From JACJYC01 sp964558465 (lineage in GTDB: Bacteria > Bacteroidota > Bacteroidia > Chitinophagales > Saprospiraceae): a DNA stretch of 64,000 bases. Positions 1 through 11,000 of this stretch are shown here, in pieces. The translations under genes and the position numbers were made by a program. Location: positions 40,351 through 104,350 of the forward strand of contig CAZLEF010000012.1 of NCBI GenBank assembly GCA_964558465.1. Direction: 5' to 3'. The notes beneath the pieces are model-generated. The model saw nothing but the letters and a program-made list of their open reading frames with translations, was not told where the DNA came from and ran no database searches. Position 1 is the stretch's first letter; each line of letters opens with the position of its first letter.

Positions 1-346
1 ATTCTTCTTCCCGCAAGTGGTCGTAAGCATCGGGTTCGACAGGTAAGTCAGGATAGAGTTCCACACCGAATTGCTCGTTCACAAAGGCTTTTTTGTTGAA
101 ATGTTTTAAAGCCGTATTGATAACAATCCGCCGGATCCATCCTTCAAATGAACCTTTGAATTCAAATTTATCCAGATGCCTGAAAACTTTAAGAAACGCA
201 TCCTGCAGGATGTCTTCGGCTTCCAGGCGGTGACGGGCATAACGCAAACAGACAGCCATCATCTTGCCGGCGTAACACCGGAAGAGTTCCTGCTGACACC
301 TGGAATCTTCCCGGAGACAACCTTGAATAAGTTCAGGTTCCGTCAC
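1..346 (-). CDS. ECF-type RNA polymerase sigma factor, C-terminus cut off by the window edge
   Basis: The minus strand is open from a GTG at 346 to the window start, giving 115 codons without a stop. The translation has the region 2 pattern of extracytoplasmic-function sigma-70 factors: an RYARHRLEAEDILQDAFLKV stretch (core-binding, 2.1/2.2) followed by FEGWIRRIVINTALKHF (2.4, -10 recognition). The protein would direct RNA polymerase to a specialised promoter set. The DNA-binding region 4 lies outside the window, so the subgroup cannot be given. The frame is closed upstream by a TAG, and no ATG lies between that stop and the GTG, which is why GTG was chosen. No anti-sigma gene is visible beside it inside the window. 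Confidence 0.85.
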   Translation of the reverse strand, partial: MTEPELIQGCLREDSRCQQELFRCYAGKMMAVCLRYARHRLEAEDILQDAFLKVFRHLDKFEFKGSFEGWIRRIVINTALKHFNKKAFVNEQFGVELYPDLPVEPDAYDHLREEE

Positions 347-558
347 AATTTGCGTATGTTTTGCCTGCTTTCCAGCTAATGCCCGTGGGATGACTTTGCA
401 GGTAAAAGACACCCGGATGACAGGTAAACGCTGCCTGAAGGGTCTAAATTTTCAGGGCCGGCGCTGAAATCCGCTTCAATTTAAGGTTTTTTTCCGGGCT
501 GTGCAAAAGTGTGGGCTGGGTGTGCTGAAAAGTGTGAATATTTGTGGTGGTTGCATTG

Positions 559-643
559 TTTCATGGTTTCACGGTTTCAGTGTTAAACATGAAACCATGT
601 AGCCATGAAACCATATAACCATGAAACCATATAACCATGAAAC
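559..643. repeat. Tandem and inverted GGTTTCAT/ATGAAACC words running into the paaI start codon
   Basis: Positions 562-580 carry the word as TCATGGTTTC/ACGGTTTC; 588-643 carry its reverse complement ATGAAACC several times, including a tandem 16-mer (ATGAAACCATATAACC) twice. The two orientations can pair into a hairpin. The last ATGAAACC copy supplies the paaI ATG at 637 and its second and third codons. The same word family recurs at 38011-38076 and 38465-38595. Confidence 0.8.
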
Positions 644-1062
644 CCATCACCCCCGCTGAGATCGTAGACAAAATGTACCAAAACGACACCTTCAGCCAGT
701 GGCTGGGCATCGAGTTCCTCCAGGTAGATGCCGGTCGATGCGTTTTGCGCATGCAGGTCCGGGCAGAAATGCTCAATGGGTTCGGTATTGCTCATGGCGG
801 CATTACTTTTTCGCTGGCCGACAGCGCGCTGGCCTTTGCCTCCAACTCGCAGGGGCGGCACGCTGTATCGATCGAAACAGGAATTTCACATTTGCACCCC
901 GTTGGAAAAGGCGACGTATTGACGGCGGTCGCCGAGGAGGAAAACCTGTCGGGGCGGCTGGCGCATTACAAAGTCCGGGTAGAAAATCAGGACGGGCGGC
1001 AGGTGGCGATTTTTCGGGGGACGGTGTTCAGGAAGGAGGCGGTATGGGGGGAGGAGGGGTAG
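637..1062 (+). CDS. paaI: PaaI-type hotdog-fold acyl-CoA thioesterase
   Basis: A 141-residue single hotdog domain that hydrolyses (hydroxyphenyl)acetyl-CoA or similar aromatic acyl-CoA thioesters in the cytoplasm, releasing CoA trapped in dead-end intermediates of aromatic degradation. Compared from memory with E. coli PaaI, the MLNG block (Asn47), the HGG motif (His53) and Asp62 in SLAD fall at the catalytic positions, and the length is typical. No other paa genes are adjacent, so a general housekeeping thioesterase role is equally possible. The ATG at 637 lies in a tandem repeat that also offers ATGs at 604 and 621; only 637 gives the natural family N-terminus in frame. Confidence 0.85.
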   Translation: MKPITPAEIVDKMYQNDTFSQWLGIEFLQVDAGRCVLRMQVRAEMLNGFGIAHGGITFSLADSALAFASNSQGRHAVSIETGISHLHPVGKGDVLTAVAEEENLSGRLAHYKVRVENQDGRQVAIFRGTVFRKEAVWGEEG

Positions 1063-1232
1063 GTCAGTTCCTGCCGGTGAGGTGCAACCGCGCCCTGGAT
1101 TTAGCCAACCTTACAATAAGTTCCAGCATGAAATAAGGTTCCAACTCCTCCTTTTCCTCAGCGGTAAGGCCCTTTGGCGCCTTGTTCTTTTGGAGGAGTT
1201 CATCTACCCGTTCCTGAATTCATTCCCCTTTT

Positions 1233-2057
1233 TCAATACTCCGGGCAGCGCAAATCCCCAAAATAATAAACAATCGCCGCACTGAGGAACAGGTAAGTAT
1301 CATTGTTGCTGCTGTCGCCCCGTTGGCGGCCGGGCTGGCCGATGGGGCCGTCCGTAACGCCGGGGATGAGGATGGAGCGGTCGGAGAGGTCCACCGCAGT
1401 CTGGCCCCGGAGCTTGAGCAAGTCGGTTTTATCCGGGTAAACCGTACTGACGTCGTCGAGGTAATCGGTGTAGAGGCGGCGCCCGCTCAGTTCAAAGTTC
1501 AGACTCCATTCATAGCTGAGGTCCACCTTGAACCCAAAGCCGAAAGCGAGGCCGAGCTGGGTAGTGAAATACTCTTCGCCTTTAAACTGGCCTTCCGTGC
1601 CCAAAGGCCGCAATTCGTACCATTCTCCGTTCAGTTCGGCTTTCGGATTAAAGGAAAAAACGCTCAGGCCGCCAAAGAGGTAGGGCGTAAAAAATTCTTC
1701 CCTGGATCCGTGTACATAGGGCAGGAAATTGAATTCAAACTGGGCTGTGCCGTCGATTAACCCGGATCGGAAACTGAGGTTGCGGGCTTGTTCGAAAATA
1801 TTGTCTGAATTGGCGTCTTTGCCCTCAATGGCGCCGAATCCGGCGGAAAACTTAAGGCAAACCCGTTTATTGAAATTGTAGCGGGCGAGAAAACCGGCAG
1901 CCGGGTTGGGCTTGCTCAGGTCGTAATTGCTGTTCAGGTCTCCGAAATAATAAGAAATGCCGCCCCAGGGGCCAACCTCCCAGCCTTTCTGCGCGGTAAG
2001 GGTTGAAAGGCCTGCCATCAACAGGAGGCCGGATAAAAGAACCAATTTTCTGCTCAC
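1233..2057 (-). CDS. PorG-like outer-membrane beta-barrel protein (DUF6089 family)
   Basis: The mature protein begins with a GWEVGPWGGISYYFGDLN motif typical of DUF6089/PorG-type barrels, and alternating amphipathic strands run to a C-terminal YYFGDLRCPEY. PorG-type proteins belong to the type IX secretion apparatus, though many paralogues in this phylum have no tested function. The frame is open upstream to an ATG at 2171, but I prefer the GTG at 2057: it starts directly with a signal peptide (SRKLVLLSGLLLMAGL, cleaved near TAQ), and a TACCTTTG -7 box lies at 2096-2103, downstream of both upstream ATGs. The gene is isolated from the other T9SS genes at 5-15 kb. Confidence 0.7.
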   Translation of the reverse strand: MSRKLVLLSGLLLMAGLSTLTAQKGWEVGPWGGISYYFGDLNSNYDLSKPNPAAGFLARYNFNKRVCLKFSAGFGAIEGKDANSDNIFEQARNLSFRSGLIDGTAQFEFNFLPYVHGSREEFFTPYLFGGLSVFSFNPKAELNGEWYELRPLGTEGQFKGEEYFTTQLGLAFGFGFKVDLSYEWSLNFELSGRRLYTDYLDDVSTVYPDKTDLLKLRGQTAVDLSDRSILIPGVTDGPIGQPGRQRGDSSNNDTYLFLSAAIVYYFGDLRCPEY

Positions 2058-2095
2058 GCTGATCGATTTATTGCGCCGAAATTCCGGCAAAACTG

Positions 2096-2103
2096 CAAAG
2101 GTA
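2096..2103 (-). promoter_or_regulatory. Bacteroidota -7 promoter box TACCTTTG for the PorG-like gene
   Basis: Reading the minus strand this is an exact match to TAnnTTTG, about 40 bases upstream of the GTG at 2057. I see no convincing -33 TTG at the usual 17-23 base distance. The box places transcription start downstream of the two ATGs at 2171 and 2126 and so decides the translation start. Confidence 0.55.
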
Positions 2104-2147
2104 TGCCAGGATTGGTTTACGTTCATAGGAATACCGGAATAAAAATG

Positions 2148-2166
2148 AGCCCCGCTAAAGCGGGCT
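2148..2166 (-). terminator. Hairpin terminator after the polysaccharide deacetylase gene
   Basis: AGCCCCGCT-AA-AGCGGGCT forms a GC-rich stem of about 8 pairs. On the minus strand it is followed by a short T-rich stretch (CATTTTTA). It lies 80 bases past the stop at 2246 and ahead of the TACCTTTG box of the next gene, so it separates two transcription units. Confidence 0.6.
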
Positions 2167-2245
2167 TGCACAATTAAACGGCAGTTTGGCGCTTTCCAGT
2201 ATGCAGCGGGTACTTAAAACTTTTATCAGAATTAAAAATCAGAGG

Positions 2246-2902
2246 TCAGGCAATTTTCAACAAATGCTCCGGTTTGGCGTGGGTCTGAGGCTGCAGCGTC
2301 TGAAAAACATACCCCAGTTCGGTAAAGTGTTGCAAGATCTTCGGCAGGGCGTACTGCAACTTGGAAATGGCTTTCAGACTGTCATGGAAAACGATGATGG
2401 AACCTTGCCCGGCAGCGTTAACCACATTGGCAAAGCATTGTTCGGGGCTGACTTCAGGATCAAAATCGCCGCTCAGCACGTCCCACATGACGATCCGGTA
2501 ATGCCGTTGCAGAAACTGGGCCTGCTTCGGTTTCAGTTTGCCGTAAGGCGGCCGGAACAGGGGGGTGTGTACCTGTGCAGCGCATTTCCGGACATTCCGG
2601 AAGTAGGTCAGGTTATCGGCAGCCCAGCCGTTGAGGTGATTGAAAGTATGGTTGCCCACGCTGTGCCCTGCATCAACGACCTGCCGGAACACCTCAGGGT
2701 ATTTCCGGATATTGTCGCCGACACAAAAAAAAGTGCCTTTCGCCTTCCACGTTTTTAATTGTTCGAGCACCCAGGGGGTTACTTCCGGAATAGGCCCGTC
2801 GTCAAAGGTAAGGTACAACGCGCGGTCGTGGGTGGGTATCCGCCAGGTGAACTGGGGAAACAGGTTTTGAATGAATTGCGGGGTTTTTACCCAGTACATC
2901 AT
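2246..2902 (-). CDS. Polysaccharide deacetylase family protein (NodB homology domain)
   Basis: A 218-residue protein consisting almost only of a NodB-type carbohydrate esterase 4 domain, which removes N-acetyl groups from chitin-, peptidoglycan- or exopolysaccharide-type substrates with a divalent metal. Visible motifs: TFDDGP (32-37; catalytic base and metal Asp), HTFNH with metal-binding His85 and His89, RPPYG (117-121), MWDVLSGDF (139-147) and a final FHDS with His173. No signal peptide or membrane anchor is seen, so a cytoplasmic or non-classically exported location is inferred; the substrate is unknown. It diverges from gltX across 175 bases and ends at a hairpin terminator. Confidence 0.9.
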   Translation of the reverse strand: MMYWVKTPQFIQNLFPQFTWRIPTHDRALYLTFDDGPIPEVTPWVLEQLKTWKAKGTFFCVGDNIRKYPEVFRQVVDAGHSVGNHTFNHLNGWAADNLTYFRNVRKCAAQVHTPLFRPPYGKLKPKQAQFLQRHYRIVMWDVLSGDFDPEVSPEQCFANVVNAAGQGSIIVFHDSLKAISKLQYALPKILQHFTELGYVFQTLQPQTHAKPEHLLKIA

Positions 2903-2964
2903 ATTTGGTTTTTTAAGTGAGTTTTGGGAATGGTCGAACCACTGGCGGCATACACAAAATTGCC

Positions 2965-2972
2965 TACCTTTG
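2965..2972 (+). promoter_or_regulatory. -7 promoter box TACCTTTG for gltX
   Basis: Exact TAnnTTTG match 105 bases upstream of the gltX ATG. The gltX frame is open upstream as far as 2871, but that extension spans this promoter and encodes no family sequence, supporting the start at 3078. No clear -33 TTG at the standard distance. Confidence 0.55.
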
Positions 2973-3077
2973 CATTTGATCCGGCAGACCGCTTATTTTA
3001 GGAACGAAACGAAGTACTTTTCCGCTGCTCTGCCGGCTAATTTTTTCAGAATATTCTGGAAGTTTCGACAGCAGAAA

Positions 3078-4616
3078 ATGAATATGATGAGAGTGCGATT
3101 TGCGCCCAGTCCGACCGGCGCCCTGCATATCGGCGGGATCCGGACGGCCTTGTATAACTTTTTGTTAGCCAGGCAAAACGGCGGGGTTTTTATTCTCCGG
3201 ATCGAAGACACCGACCAGGCCCGTTATGTGCCGGGCGCCGAAGAATACATTATCGAAGCATTGCAATGGGTCGGACTGATACCCGACGAAGGGCCCGGGT
3301 TCGGGGGGGATTACGGCCCTTACCGCCAGTCGGACCGCATGGATATCTACAAGGAATATGCGGACGAACTGGTCAAAAGCGGGCATGCTTATTATGCTTT
3401 TGATACGCCCGAAGAACTGGAAGCCAGGCGGGAAGCTGAAAAAAATAAAGGCAACCACGCATGGAAATACGACGTTCAGTCGAGGGCATATATGCGAAAT
3501 AGCCTGAATATGCCGAAGGCGGACGCGGAGCGCCTCCTCGCTTCCGGGACTCCGTATGTCATCCGCCTTATGGTACCCGGCAACGAAACGGTCCGGATAC
3601 AGGATCAGATCCGCGGGGAAGTCATTTTCCAGACGGCAGAACTGGACGACAAGGTCATGTTGAAAGCCGACGGCATGCCCACTTACCACCTGGCCAATGT
3701 GGTTGATGATCACCTGATGAAGATCACCCATGTGATCAGAGGGGAAGAATGGCTGCCGAGCACGGCCCACCACGTTTTATTGTATCGCGCTTTTGGCTGG
3801 GAATCCACCATGCCGGCATTTGCCCACCTGCCGCTCATCCTCAAACCCGACGGCAAAGGCAAACTCAGCAAACGCGACGGCGTTCGTTTGGGTATTCCCG
3901 TTTTCCCGATTTCCTGGAAAGGGGAGAAACTGGAAGATGCATTTACCGGTTTCCGGGAATTCGGCTTCGACCCGCGCGCCCTGGTCAATTTCCTGGCGTT
4001 GCTGAGCTGGAACCCCGGCACAGAGCAGGAAATCTTTTCCAGGGAAGAACTGATCCGCGATTTTTCGCTTGAGAAGATCGGCAAGTCGGGCGCCCGGTTC
4101 GATATCGATAAGGCCAGGTGGTTCAACCAGCAATACCTCATGCACAGCAGCAGCGCCGAATTGGCGGCCATGGCCCGGCCTTTTTTGCTTTCGCAGGGAT
4201 TTGACCCCGAAGAAACTTATCTTCAGGCCGTCTGCGGCCTGATGAAGGAACGGGTGGCGCTCCTGACCGATTTCGGAACCGAAGCGGATTACTTTTTTGG
4301 CCCCATCCGCGCTTTTGATACGGCTTCAATCGCAAAAAAATGGAACCCTGAACGGAAATCTGCGCTGGAAGAACTGGGCCGGCAGTTGGAAAACCTGGCC
4401 GGCTGGAAAACAGAAAATCTGAAAGCCGCCGTTGAAAGCTGGGTGGAACACACCGGTGTGAAATTCGGAGAGATCCTGCCCTTGCTCAGGCTGGCGCTGG
4501 CCGGCACTATGAAAGGGCCCGCCGTTTTTGAGATGATGGAAGTCCTCGGTAAACCGGAAGTGTCCAAAAGGTGGCAATATGCAATCAATCATTTTGACCA
4601 AACAGGCCTGATATGA
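3078..4616 (+). CDS. gltX: Glutamate--tRNA ligase
   Basis: A 512-residue class Ic aminoacyl-tRNA synthetase that joins glutamate to tRNA-Glu using ATP in the cytoplasm. The N-terminus RVRFAPSPTGALHIGG holds the HIGH-type motif (17-20); the KMSKS-type loop is KLSKRDG near residues 262-268; the length fits bacterial GltX, and the C-terminal third is the helical anticodon-binding domain. The chosen ATG at 3078 (MNMMRVRF) puts the catalytic motif at the normal distance from the N-terminus. It overlaps the next small gene by 4 bases (ATGA), which implies translational coupling. Because of the single gene copy here I cannot tell discriminating from non-discriminating enzyme. Confidence 0.97.
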   Translation: MNMMRVRFAPSPTGALHIGGIRTALYNFLLARQNGGVFILRIEDTDQARYVPGAEEYIIEALQWVGLIPDEGPGFGGDYGPYRQSDRMDIYKEYADELVKSGHAYYAFDTPEELEARREAEKNKGNHAWKYDVQSRAYMRNSLNMPKADAERLLASGTPYVIRLMVPGNETVRIQDQIRGEVIFQTAELDDKVMLKADGMPTYHLANVVDDHLMKITHVIRGEEWLPSTAHHVLLYRAFGWESTMPAFAHLPLILKPDGKGKLSKRDGVRLGIPVFPISWKGEKLEDAFTGFREFGFDPRALVNFLALLSWNPGTEQEIFSREELIRDFSLEKIGKSGARFDIDKARWFNQQYLMHSSSAELAAMARPFLLSQGFDPEETYLQAVCGLMKERVALLTDFGTEADYFFGPIRAFDTASIAKKWNPERKSALEELGRQLENLAGWKTENLKAAVESWVEHTGVKFGEILPLLRLALAGTMKGPAVFEMMEVLGKPEVSKRWQYAINHFDQTGLI

Positions 4617-4798
4617 GCAAAAAGAAACCAAACAAACCGGAAGTGCATGAAGACCTTGAAGGTTTTGACCTCAGAATCAACGAATTCGGGGAAATTATTT
4701 CCAGTATGGGAATCGAACACCTCAACGAATTCCTCAATAAAAATGTGGACGATAAAAAGTTGAAAGAGCGGGAGGAATCCGCTAATGAAGAGGAATGA
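4613..4798 (+). CDS. Small conserved-looking acidic protein coupled to gltX
   Basis: 61 residues, starting at an ATG that overlaps the gltX stop by 4 bases. It is lysine-rich at the N-terminus (MSKKKPNKPEVHEDLEGFD), then INEFGEI and a helical FLNKNVDDKKLKEREE tail; no membrane segment or signal. I recall similar short proteins of this pattern in Bacteroidota without an assigned function, but cannot verify. The overlap, an even coding pattern and a stop well before the next promoter support a real gene. Confidence 0.7.
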   Translation: MSKKKPNKPEVHEDLEGFDLRINEFGEIISSMGIEHLNEFLNKNVDDKKLKEREESANEEE

Positions 4799-4813
4799 AG
4801 TTAAAATTTACCC

Positions 4814-4840
4814 TTGAATTCCAGGAATTTGATATTTTTG
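4814..4840 (+). promoter_or_regulatory. Promoter TTG-N16-TATTTTTG upstream of the giant surface-protein gene
   Basis: TTG at 4814-4816 and TATTTTTG at 4833-4840 match the phylum's -33/-7 pattern with slightly short spacing. The start codon at 5048 would follow a leader of about 200 bases. That leader contains one short open frame, 4875-4994 (39 codons), whose status is unknown. Confidence 0.45.
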
Positions 4841-5047
4841 CTTTCTGATTTTATCCACAAAAACCGATTATCCCATGAACTACACTGTACTTCTCTTTAA
4901 AGGGGATACCTCCTCTTTTCAAATGCCCCCCGGACATTTCCAGGACGCGATGATTCATATTCCGCCGCGATTATTTCGCAGGAATCGTTTTTGAACAGAT
5001 CATCTACTCAAACCATATCGTAATCCCTTGTCAAATTTTAATCAAGC

Positions 5048-8000
5048 ATGAGAAAACAATTACGCTTCTCCGGTGCTAAAGTGTTGATTGCCATTGTCTG
5101 GATGGTTTTCATAACGCTTTCTACCGGAGCTTTCGGCAGCAACTACTACTATGATTGGAACGGCAGAAAAGCTGTTAAGGCCGATCCGCCTGTCTTTGTC
5201 GATCCAACGCCGGGCAACATTACCGTAGATTGCCCCTCCGAGGCCCCGGCGCCGGTAACCCTCACGGCGACGGATGATAACGATCCTTCTTTCCCGAAAG
5301 AGATATCGGCTGTAGATTCACCCAGTCTGGCCTCCATCAATTCCTGTGCAGGCGGTACGATAACCCGGACGTGGACGGCGACCGACCTGGACGGAATGAC
5401 GACCTCTGTTTCACAAACCATCGTCATCCTGGCGGATACCCAAGGGCCCGTCATTACCCTCGACCCGGTTGCCGATACGGTTTCCTGTGAATTGAGCCAA
5501 CCCGGCGCGCCCACCAACCCGCTCCGGTACGATATTTGGATCAATTCGGTGAGGCTTGGACTGGCCAGCCATGCGTTGAATTCCGATTGCTCGGGAATTG
5601 ATGAAATCACGGACGATGCGCCTGATTTTTTCACCCTGACCTGCGAAACGCTGAATGTGACCTTCACCATAACGGACAACTGCGGGGTTTCAACCGATTG
5701 GATAGCCACTTATACCGTAATGGACACGGTTGCCCCGGTCCTGGCCGGCATTCCGGCTGACAGCATCATCAGTTGCAATGATCCGTTGCCGGAAATGCCG
5801 GTGGTCACGGCAACCGACAATTGTTTTTCCAGTGTGGTCCCCGTCCTTTCGGAAGTTTCTTCACAGGTGATGGACGGCTCCTGCCAGCAATATGAATATA
5901 CGATCACCCGTACATGGGTCGCTTCTGACAATTGCGGCAATACTGCAACGGGGGTCCAACTCATCCATCTTGTGGACGATGTTGCGCCGAATTTTACCGT
6001 TCCGTCAGATATCATCATCAGTTGCAATGAGGACCCCAACGACCTGAATATTACGGGAAACGTTACAGGCTTGAACGACAATTGCGCCCCTGCCGACTCT
6101 GTTCTGCTGATTTATATCGATACCGAAACCCCAGGGGATTGCCCCAACGAAAAAACCATTATCCGGACCTGGAGCGCAAGGGATAAATGTAGTAACGTGA
6201 CCGGCAAGATCCAGTCCATCATGATCGTGGATGACATTGCGCCCTCATTTACAGTCCCTGCCGATATCACCGTCGATTGTGACGAGGCCAATGACCTCGA
6301 TATTACCGGCCGGCCGATGAATGTATCGGATGTTTGCGGTTCCAACCCGGATACCACTTTTGTAGATGTCATCATGGCCGGCATGAACCCAAATGAACAG
6401 GTCATTCGCCGAACCTGGCGCCTGACAGACGCCTGCGGTAATTTCACCGAGTTGGATCAGGAAATTACGGTGAGTGACCAGACCGCGCCCCTTGTCGGCG
6501 TCCTGCCGCAAAACCTCACGCTGCCCTGCGGAACGGAAACCGATATCAATCAATCCTTCCTGGATTGGGTAAACAACAGAGGCGGCGCCCAGGCGACTGA
6601 CAATTGTTCGGATCCCGGTGATCTGACCTGGCAGGCCTTTAATGCCGGAACCAATATCCCGCCATCCTTTACTGTCAATGCCTGCCCGGCGCCCAACGGA
6701 GCATTGATCATGCAACAGGTTGATTTTATTGTAACGGATGAATCGGGCAATTCGGATACCACCACGGCGGTGTTTACCGTGATCGACAATACCCCGCCTT
6801 CCATCCAGATCTGTTCGCCCGACCGGATTGTACCGGCCGACCCCGGGCAATGCAGCGCTACAGTCGAACTTATTCCTCCCGTCATTGAGGAAAACTGTGC
6901 CTTTTCCAATACCGCCGTCTCCCTGAGCGGGTCGGCCCCGATTACCAGTTCCGCCTCACCCGGTCAGGAAGGCAGCACCCCCGTGGATCCGATCCAGATC
7001 GACCTGGCGGTCGGGCATCCGCTCCCCGTCAATGCAGCGGCAGCCGGAACACTGGTGCTTACCCTCAACAATGCGGACGCAGAAGAGCCCACCGAATTTT
7101 TTAACCTTTATACGGAAAACGGGGCTTTGGTCGGCGTTTCAGCCTTCACCCCGGCGCAATGCGGCCAGTCCACCGCCATGTTTACCATACCGGTTGCCAC
7201 AATCAACCAGATGGCCCTGGACGGGGTGATCACTTTCCTGCTGGAGCCCAATATCCCTGTCGGCCAGGATGGTAAATTTGCCATCAATGCCATTTGCGAT
7301 CCCGCAGGATCGGTGACCCTCGACCTCACGTTTGATGCCAAAGATATTGACGGCATTGTTTACGAATACCGGGTAAACGAGGATGCCAGGGTTGCCGTCA
7401 ATCCGGTCGGACCCGCTACGGTTCTGCTCGATCTTGGCGTGCATACCATTACTTATTTTGCGACGGACTGTGGAGGGAATACCGATAGCTGTTCTTACCA
7501 GGTAACCGTTGTGGATCAGGAAGCGCCCGTAGCGATTTGCCCGCCGGATGTTGTCCTGGCGGTTGCCGCTGATTCGTGCAGCGCTACTTTCACCTTGCCT
7601 TTGCCGGTTGGCGCCACTGATAACTGCGCTGCTTTTAATACCTTCAGCCAAACCCGGCCCGGCGACACAACGGCTGCCCGGCTGACCTTTACCTTTGATC
7701 CTAATCTCACAGGATACCTTGCAGATGATAAAACTTTTGTTTTCACAGGTGTTTCTGCCAATGCATATGATCCCGTAACCCTGACCCTGGACCTGCAAGG
7801 GGATTTTACCGGTACCCTTGCAGAGGCGCTCATCTACGGAGACGACGACGTTTTGCTCGGCTCAACTTCCTCCGGCGTCGCGAATTGCGGAACACCGGGG
7901 CAAATGACCCTGAACATTCCTGCAGCGACGTTCAATACCTGGGCCGCTGACGGAACCGTGAACTTCCGCTTTGAACCCAAACCGGTACCGGTACCGCCGG

Positions 8001-11000
8001 GGGCGCCGGGCGACGGGGTCAATCCTTGCAGCCCCGTAACGGCGAACGGACAAAGCGATACCCTTAGCTACGTTTTTGCCACCCTGGCCTACAGCCAGTC
8101 CATGCCGGCCTATTTTGCCGGAGGGGCAACAACGATTCCGCTGACGGCCACAACACCGCCGGATTTCAAGCCGACGCATACCTTTAACCTGGGTGAAACC
8201 GAGGTCTCTTATGTGATGAGCGACGTTGCCGGGAATCTTGACACCTGTTCTTTCACAGTGACGGTGGAAGACACTACCCCGCCGGTAGCCCGCTGCAAAC
8301 CGCTGGGCGGCTTGCCGATCAATCCCTCCGGCCTGCAGGTAGAAGTTTTTGATGTTTCAGATGTTGACAATGGGAGCACGGACAACTGTTCGATTGCCAA
8401 TATGTTCCTGACGCCGAATACCTTTACCTGCGGAGATGCCGGAACGCCGGTCAACCTTACCCTGACGGTAGAAGACGGCTCAGGCAATGTTCATACCTGC
8501 AATACCACGCTTGCCCTGACCCTCCAGGGGCCTGCTCCGGCGGCCAATTCGGGTCTTTGCGGAGGGGATACCCTGTATTTATTTGCCAACCCGCCTGCGC
8601 CGGGCAGCGCCGCCTATACTTACAAATGGCGGCGGGCGAGTAACCCCGGGTCGGTTTTTTCCACCCTCGAAAACCCCATTATTCCGAATATTGATCCCTC
8701 TTATGAAGATTTCTATATTGTTGAAATAACCGGCATTTATAACAATTCCTGCTCGGCAGAGGCTTCGTTATTTGTCGAGATCAATGACCTTGCCATCCAA
8801 CCGGTGGTGACTTCGGCGCCGGTGGTCTGTACCGATGAGCCGATCGTATTGAATTTCCAGGGAAATATTCCGAATGCCAATAATCTGATGTTCCATTGGT
8901 ACCAGGGAATATCGCCCAATGGGGTATTGGTCGGGAGCACCCCCGGGCCATCCATCACGATACCGGGTATCCACCCTGCCGGGCAAGTAACTTACTATGT
9001 CACGGTTTCGGGAGACGGCTGCACCTCTCCGCCTTCTTTGCCGGTATCGGTCAACCGGGTGGTGAAACCCGTTGCTCAGGTCTCATTTGCAGAGGCGACC
9101 CTCTGCGCCGGCGAAACGGTCATGCTGGGAACGCCGGTTACCGGCCAGGGGCTGACCTACGAATGGACGGGACCCGACGGGTTTTCCTCCGCCCAGCAAT
9201 TCCCGGTTTTAGGCCCCGTCACAGCAGCCAACGCCGGGTATTACTATTTGCGCATCATTCGCAACAACGGATGTTACTCCAACCAGGATTCGATCCTGGT
9301 CAATGTCAAACCCAAACCTGCGACGCCAACGCTGCTGAGCAACTCCCCGATCTGCTCAGGAGCAAGTTTGATCCTGACGACCCCTTCGAATGGTTTCAGT
9401 TCTTATCAATGGCTTAAACAAGGCGGTAACCCGGTAACCACCGGGATCCCTTCCTTCACGATCAATAATGCGAATACGGTCAACAGCGGGGTCTGGCAAT
9501 TGTCCGTCACGCAAAACGGGTGTACGTCCGACCTGTCTGCGCCGGTCAACGTGACGGTTAACCCCACACCGGTGGCCGGTGCGGCGGCAGCTCCGGCGTC
9601 TGTTTGCATCGGAGGCGCCCTTCAATTGATCGGTTCTTCCAACCTGAACAACGTCTCTTACCGATGGACCGGCCCAGGCATCCAGCCGATCAATACCCAG
9701 AGCCCGGTCATTCCGGCCGCAGATCTGGTGAATGACGGCCTGTTCACTTTGCGGGTTACCTCCCAGGCCGGTTGCGTGGACACGGCCACGGTGAACGTCG
9801 ATGTATTACCGGGCATTACCAGTGTTGATATCAGCGATGATGCGCCCGCCTGTCTGGACGGACTTACGGACATCCATCTCGCCGCAACCGTTCTGCCGGC
9901 CGACAACGGCTCTTATACCTATATCTGGCGCAAAGGGAATGAAACCCTATCCAACCAGTCGACACTGACCCTGCCCAACGCGACAGCGGCCTCCAGCGGA
10001 AATTATATGCTGGAAGTCAAAACCGCTCAGGGATGCTCGCAGATCAGTACCTATATCCTTGACCTCAAAAACCGGCCGAATACGCCTGTCGAACCCTTTA
10101 ACCCGCAAAACAAGACCGCTTTCTGCGTCGGTGAGCAAATTGTATTGAGGACAAACGATTACAGCAACCAGGGCGCCAACGTTGAATACTATTGGGTGCG
10201 CACACCCGGTGGAAACCCTGTCCTGACCACCACACGGGAATTTGTGATTCCAAGTGCGGGGATCAGCGACGGAGGCCAGTATTCCGTTTACGTAGTGGTA
10301 GATGGGTGCGCTTCGGCGCCGTCCACCAACGCCAATATTCAGGTCGGCGCCATTCCCTCGGTTGCAGCTCTCAGCAATAGCCCGGTCTGCCGCGGTGAAA
10401 TGATCCAGTTTGAGGCGACTTCCGGCCAGGGCGCCACTTTTGCCTGGGGCGGCCCCAATTCCTTTAGCTCGGCTCTCCAGACACCCGCCAGGAATTCTAG
10501 TCTGCAAAGCGCCGAATTCGGGATTTACCACGTGGTAGCTACCGTTAACGGTTGTAAATCGGATACCGCTTATGTAGAGGTGCGCGTCAAACCCAGACCG
10601 GCCAAGCCGGTGGCATTTGCCGAACCGGCCCTGTGCATCAGCAGCGATAACGCTGTTCTTTTCCTGGGGGTCGACACGGTGAGCGCTACCAATAACGCCA
10701 CCTATTCCTGGTACCTGAACAGTACGGGGAGCCCGGCGCTGGGCCCGCCGACTCCGGACCTGGTCTTCCCGATGACCAATTTCAGCGGCATCAACAACGG
10801 AACGTATCCGTTTTTTGTGGTTGCCAACCTCGAGGGGTGCGCTTCCGAACCTTCCGCCCCCTTGAATGTGGCGCTGAATACCATACCGGGCAATCTGCCT
10901 TTTGCGGGAAGGGATACTTCCACTTGCTTCGATCAAATTATGCTCTCCGCTGCCGCCCCTTCCATCGGAACCGGTGTGTGGACCCAGACAGGCGGCCCAT

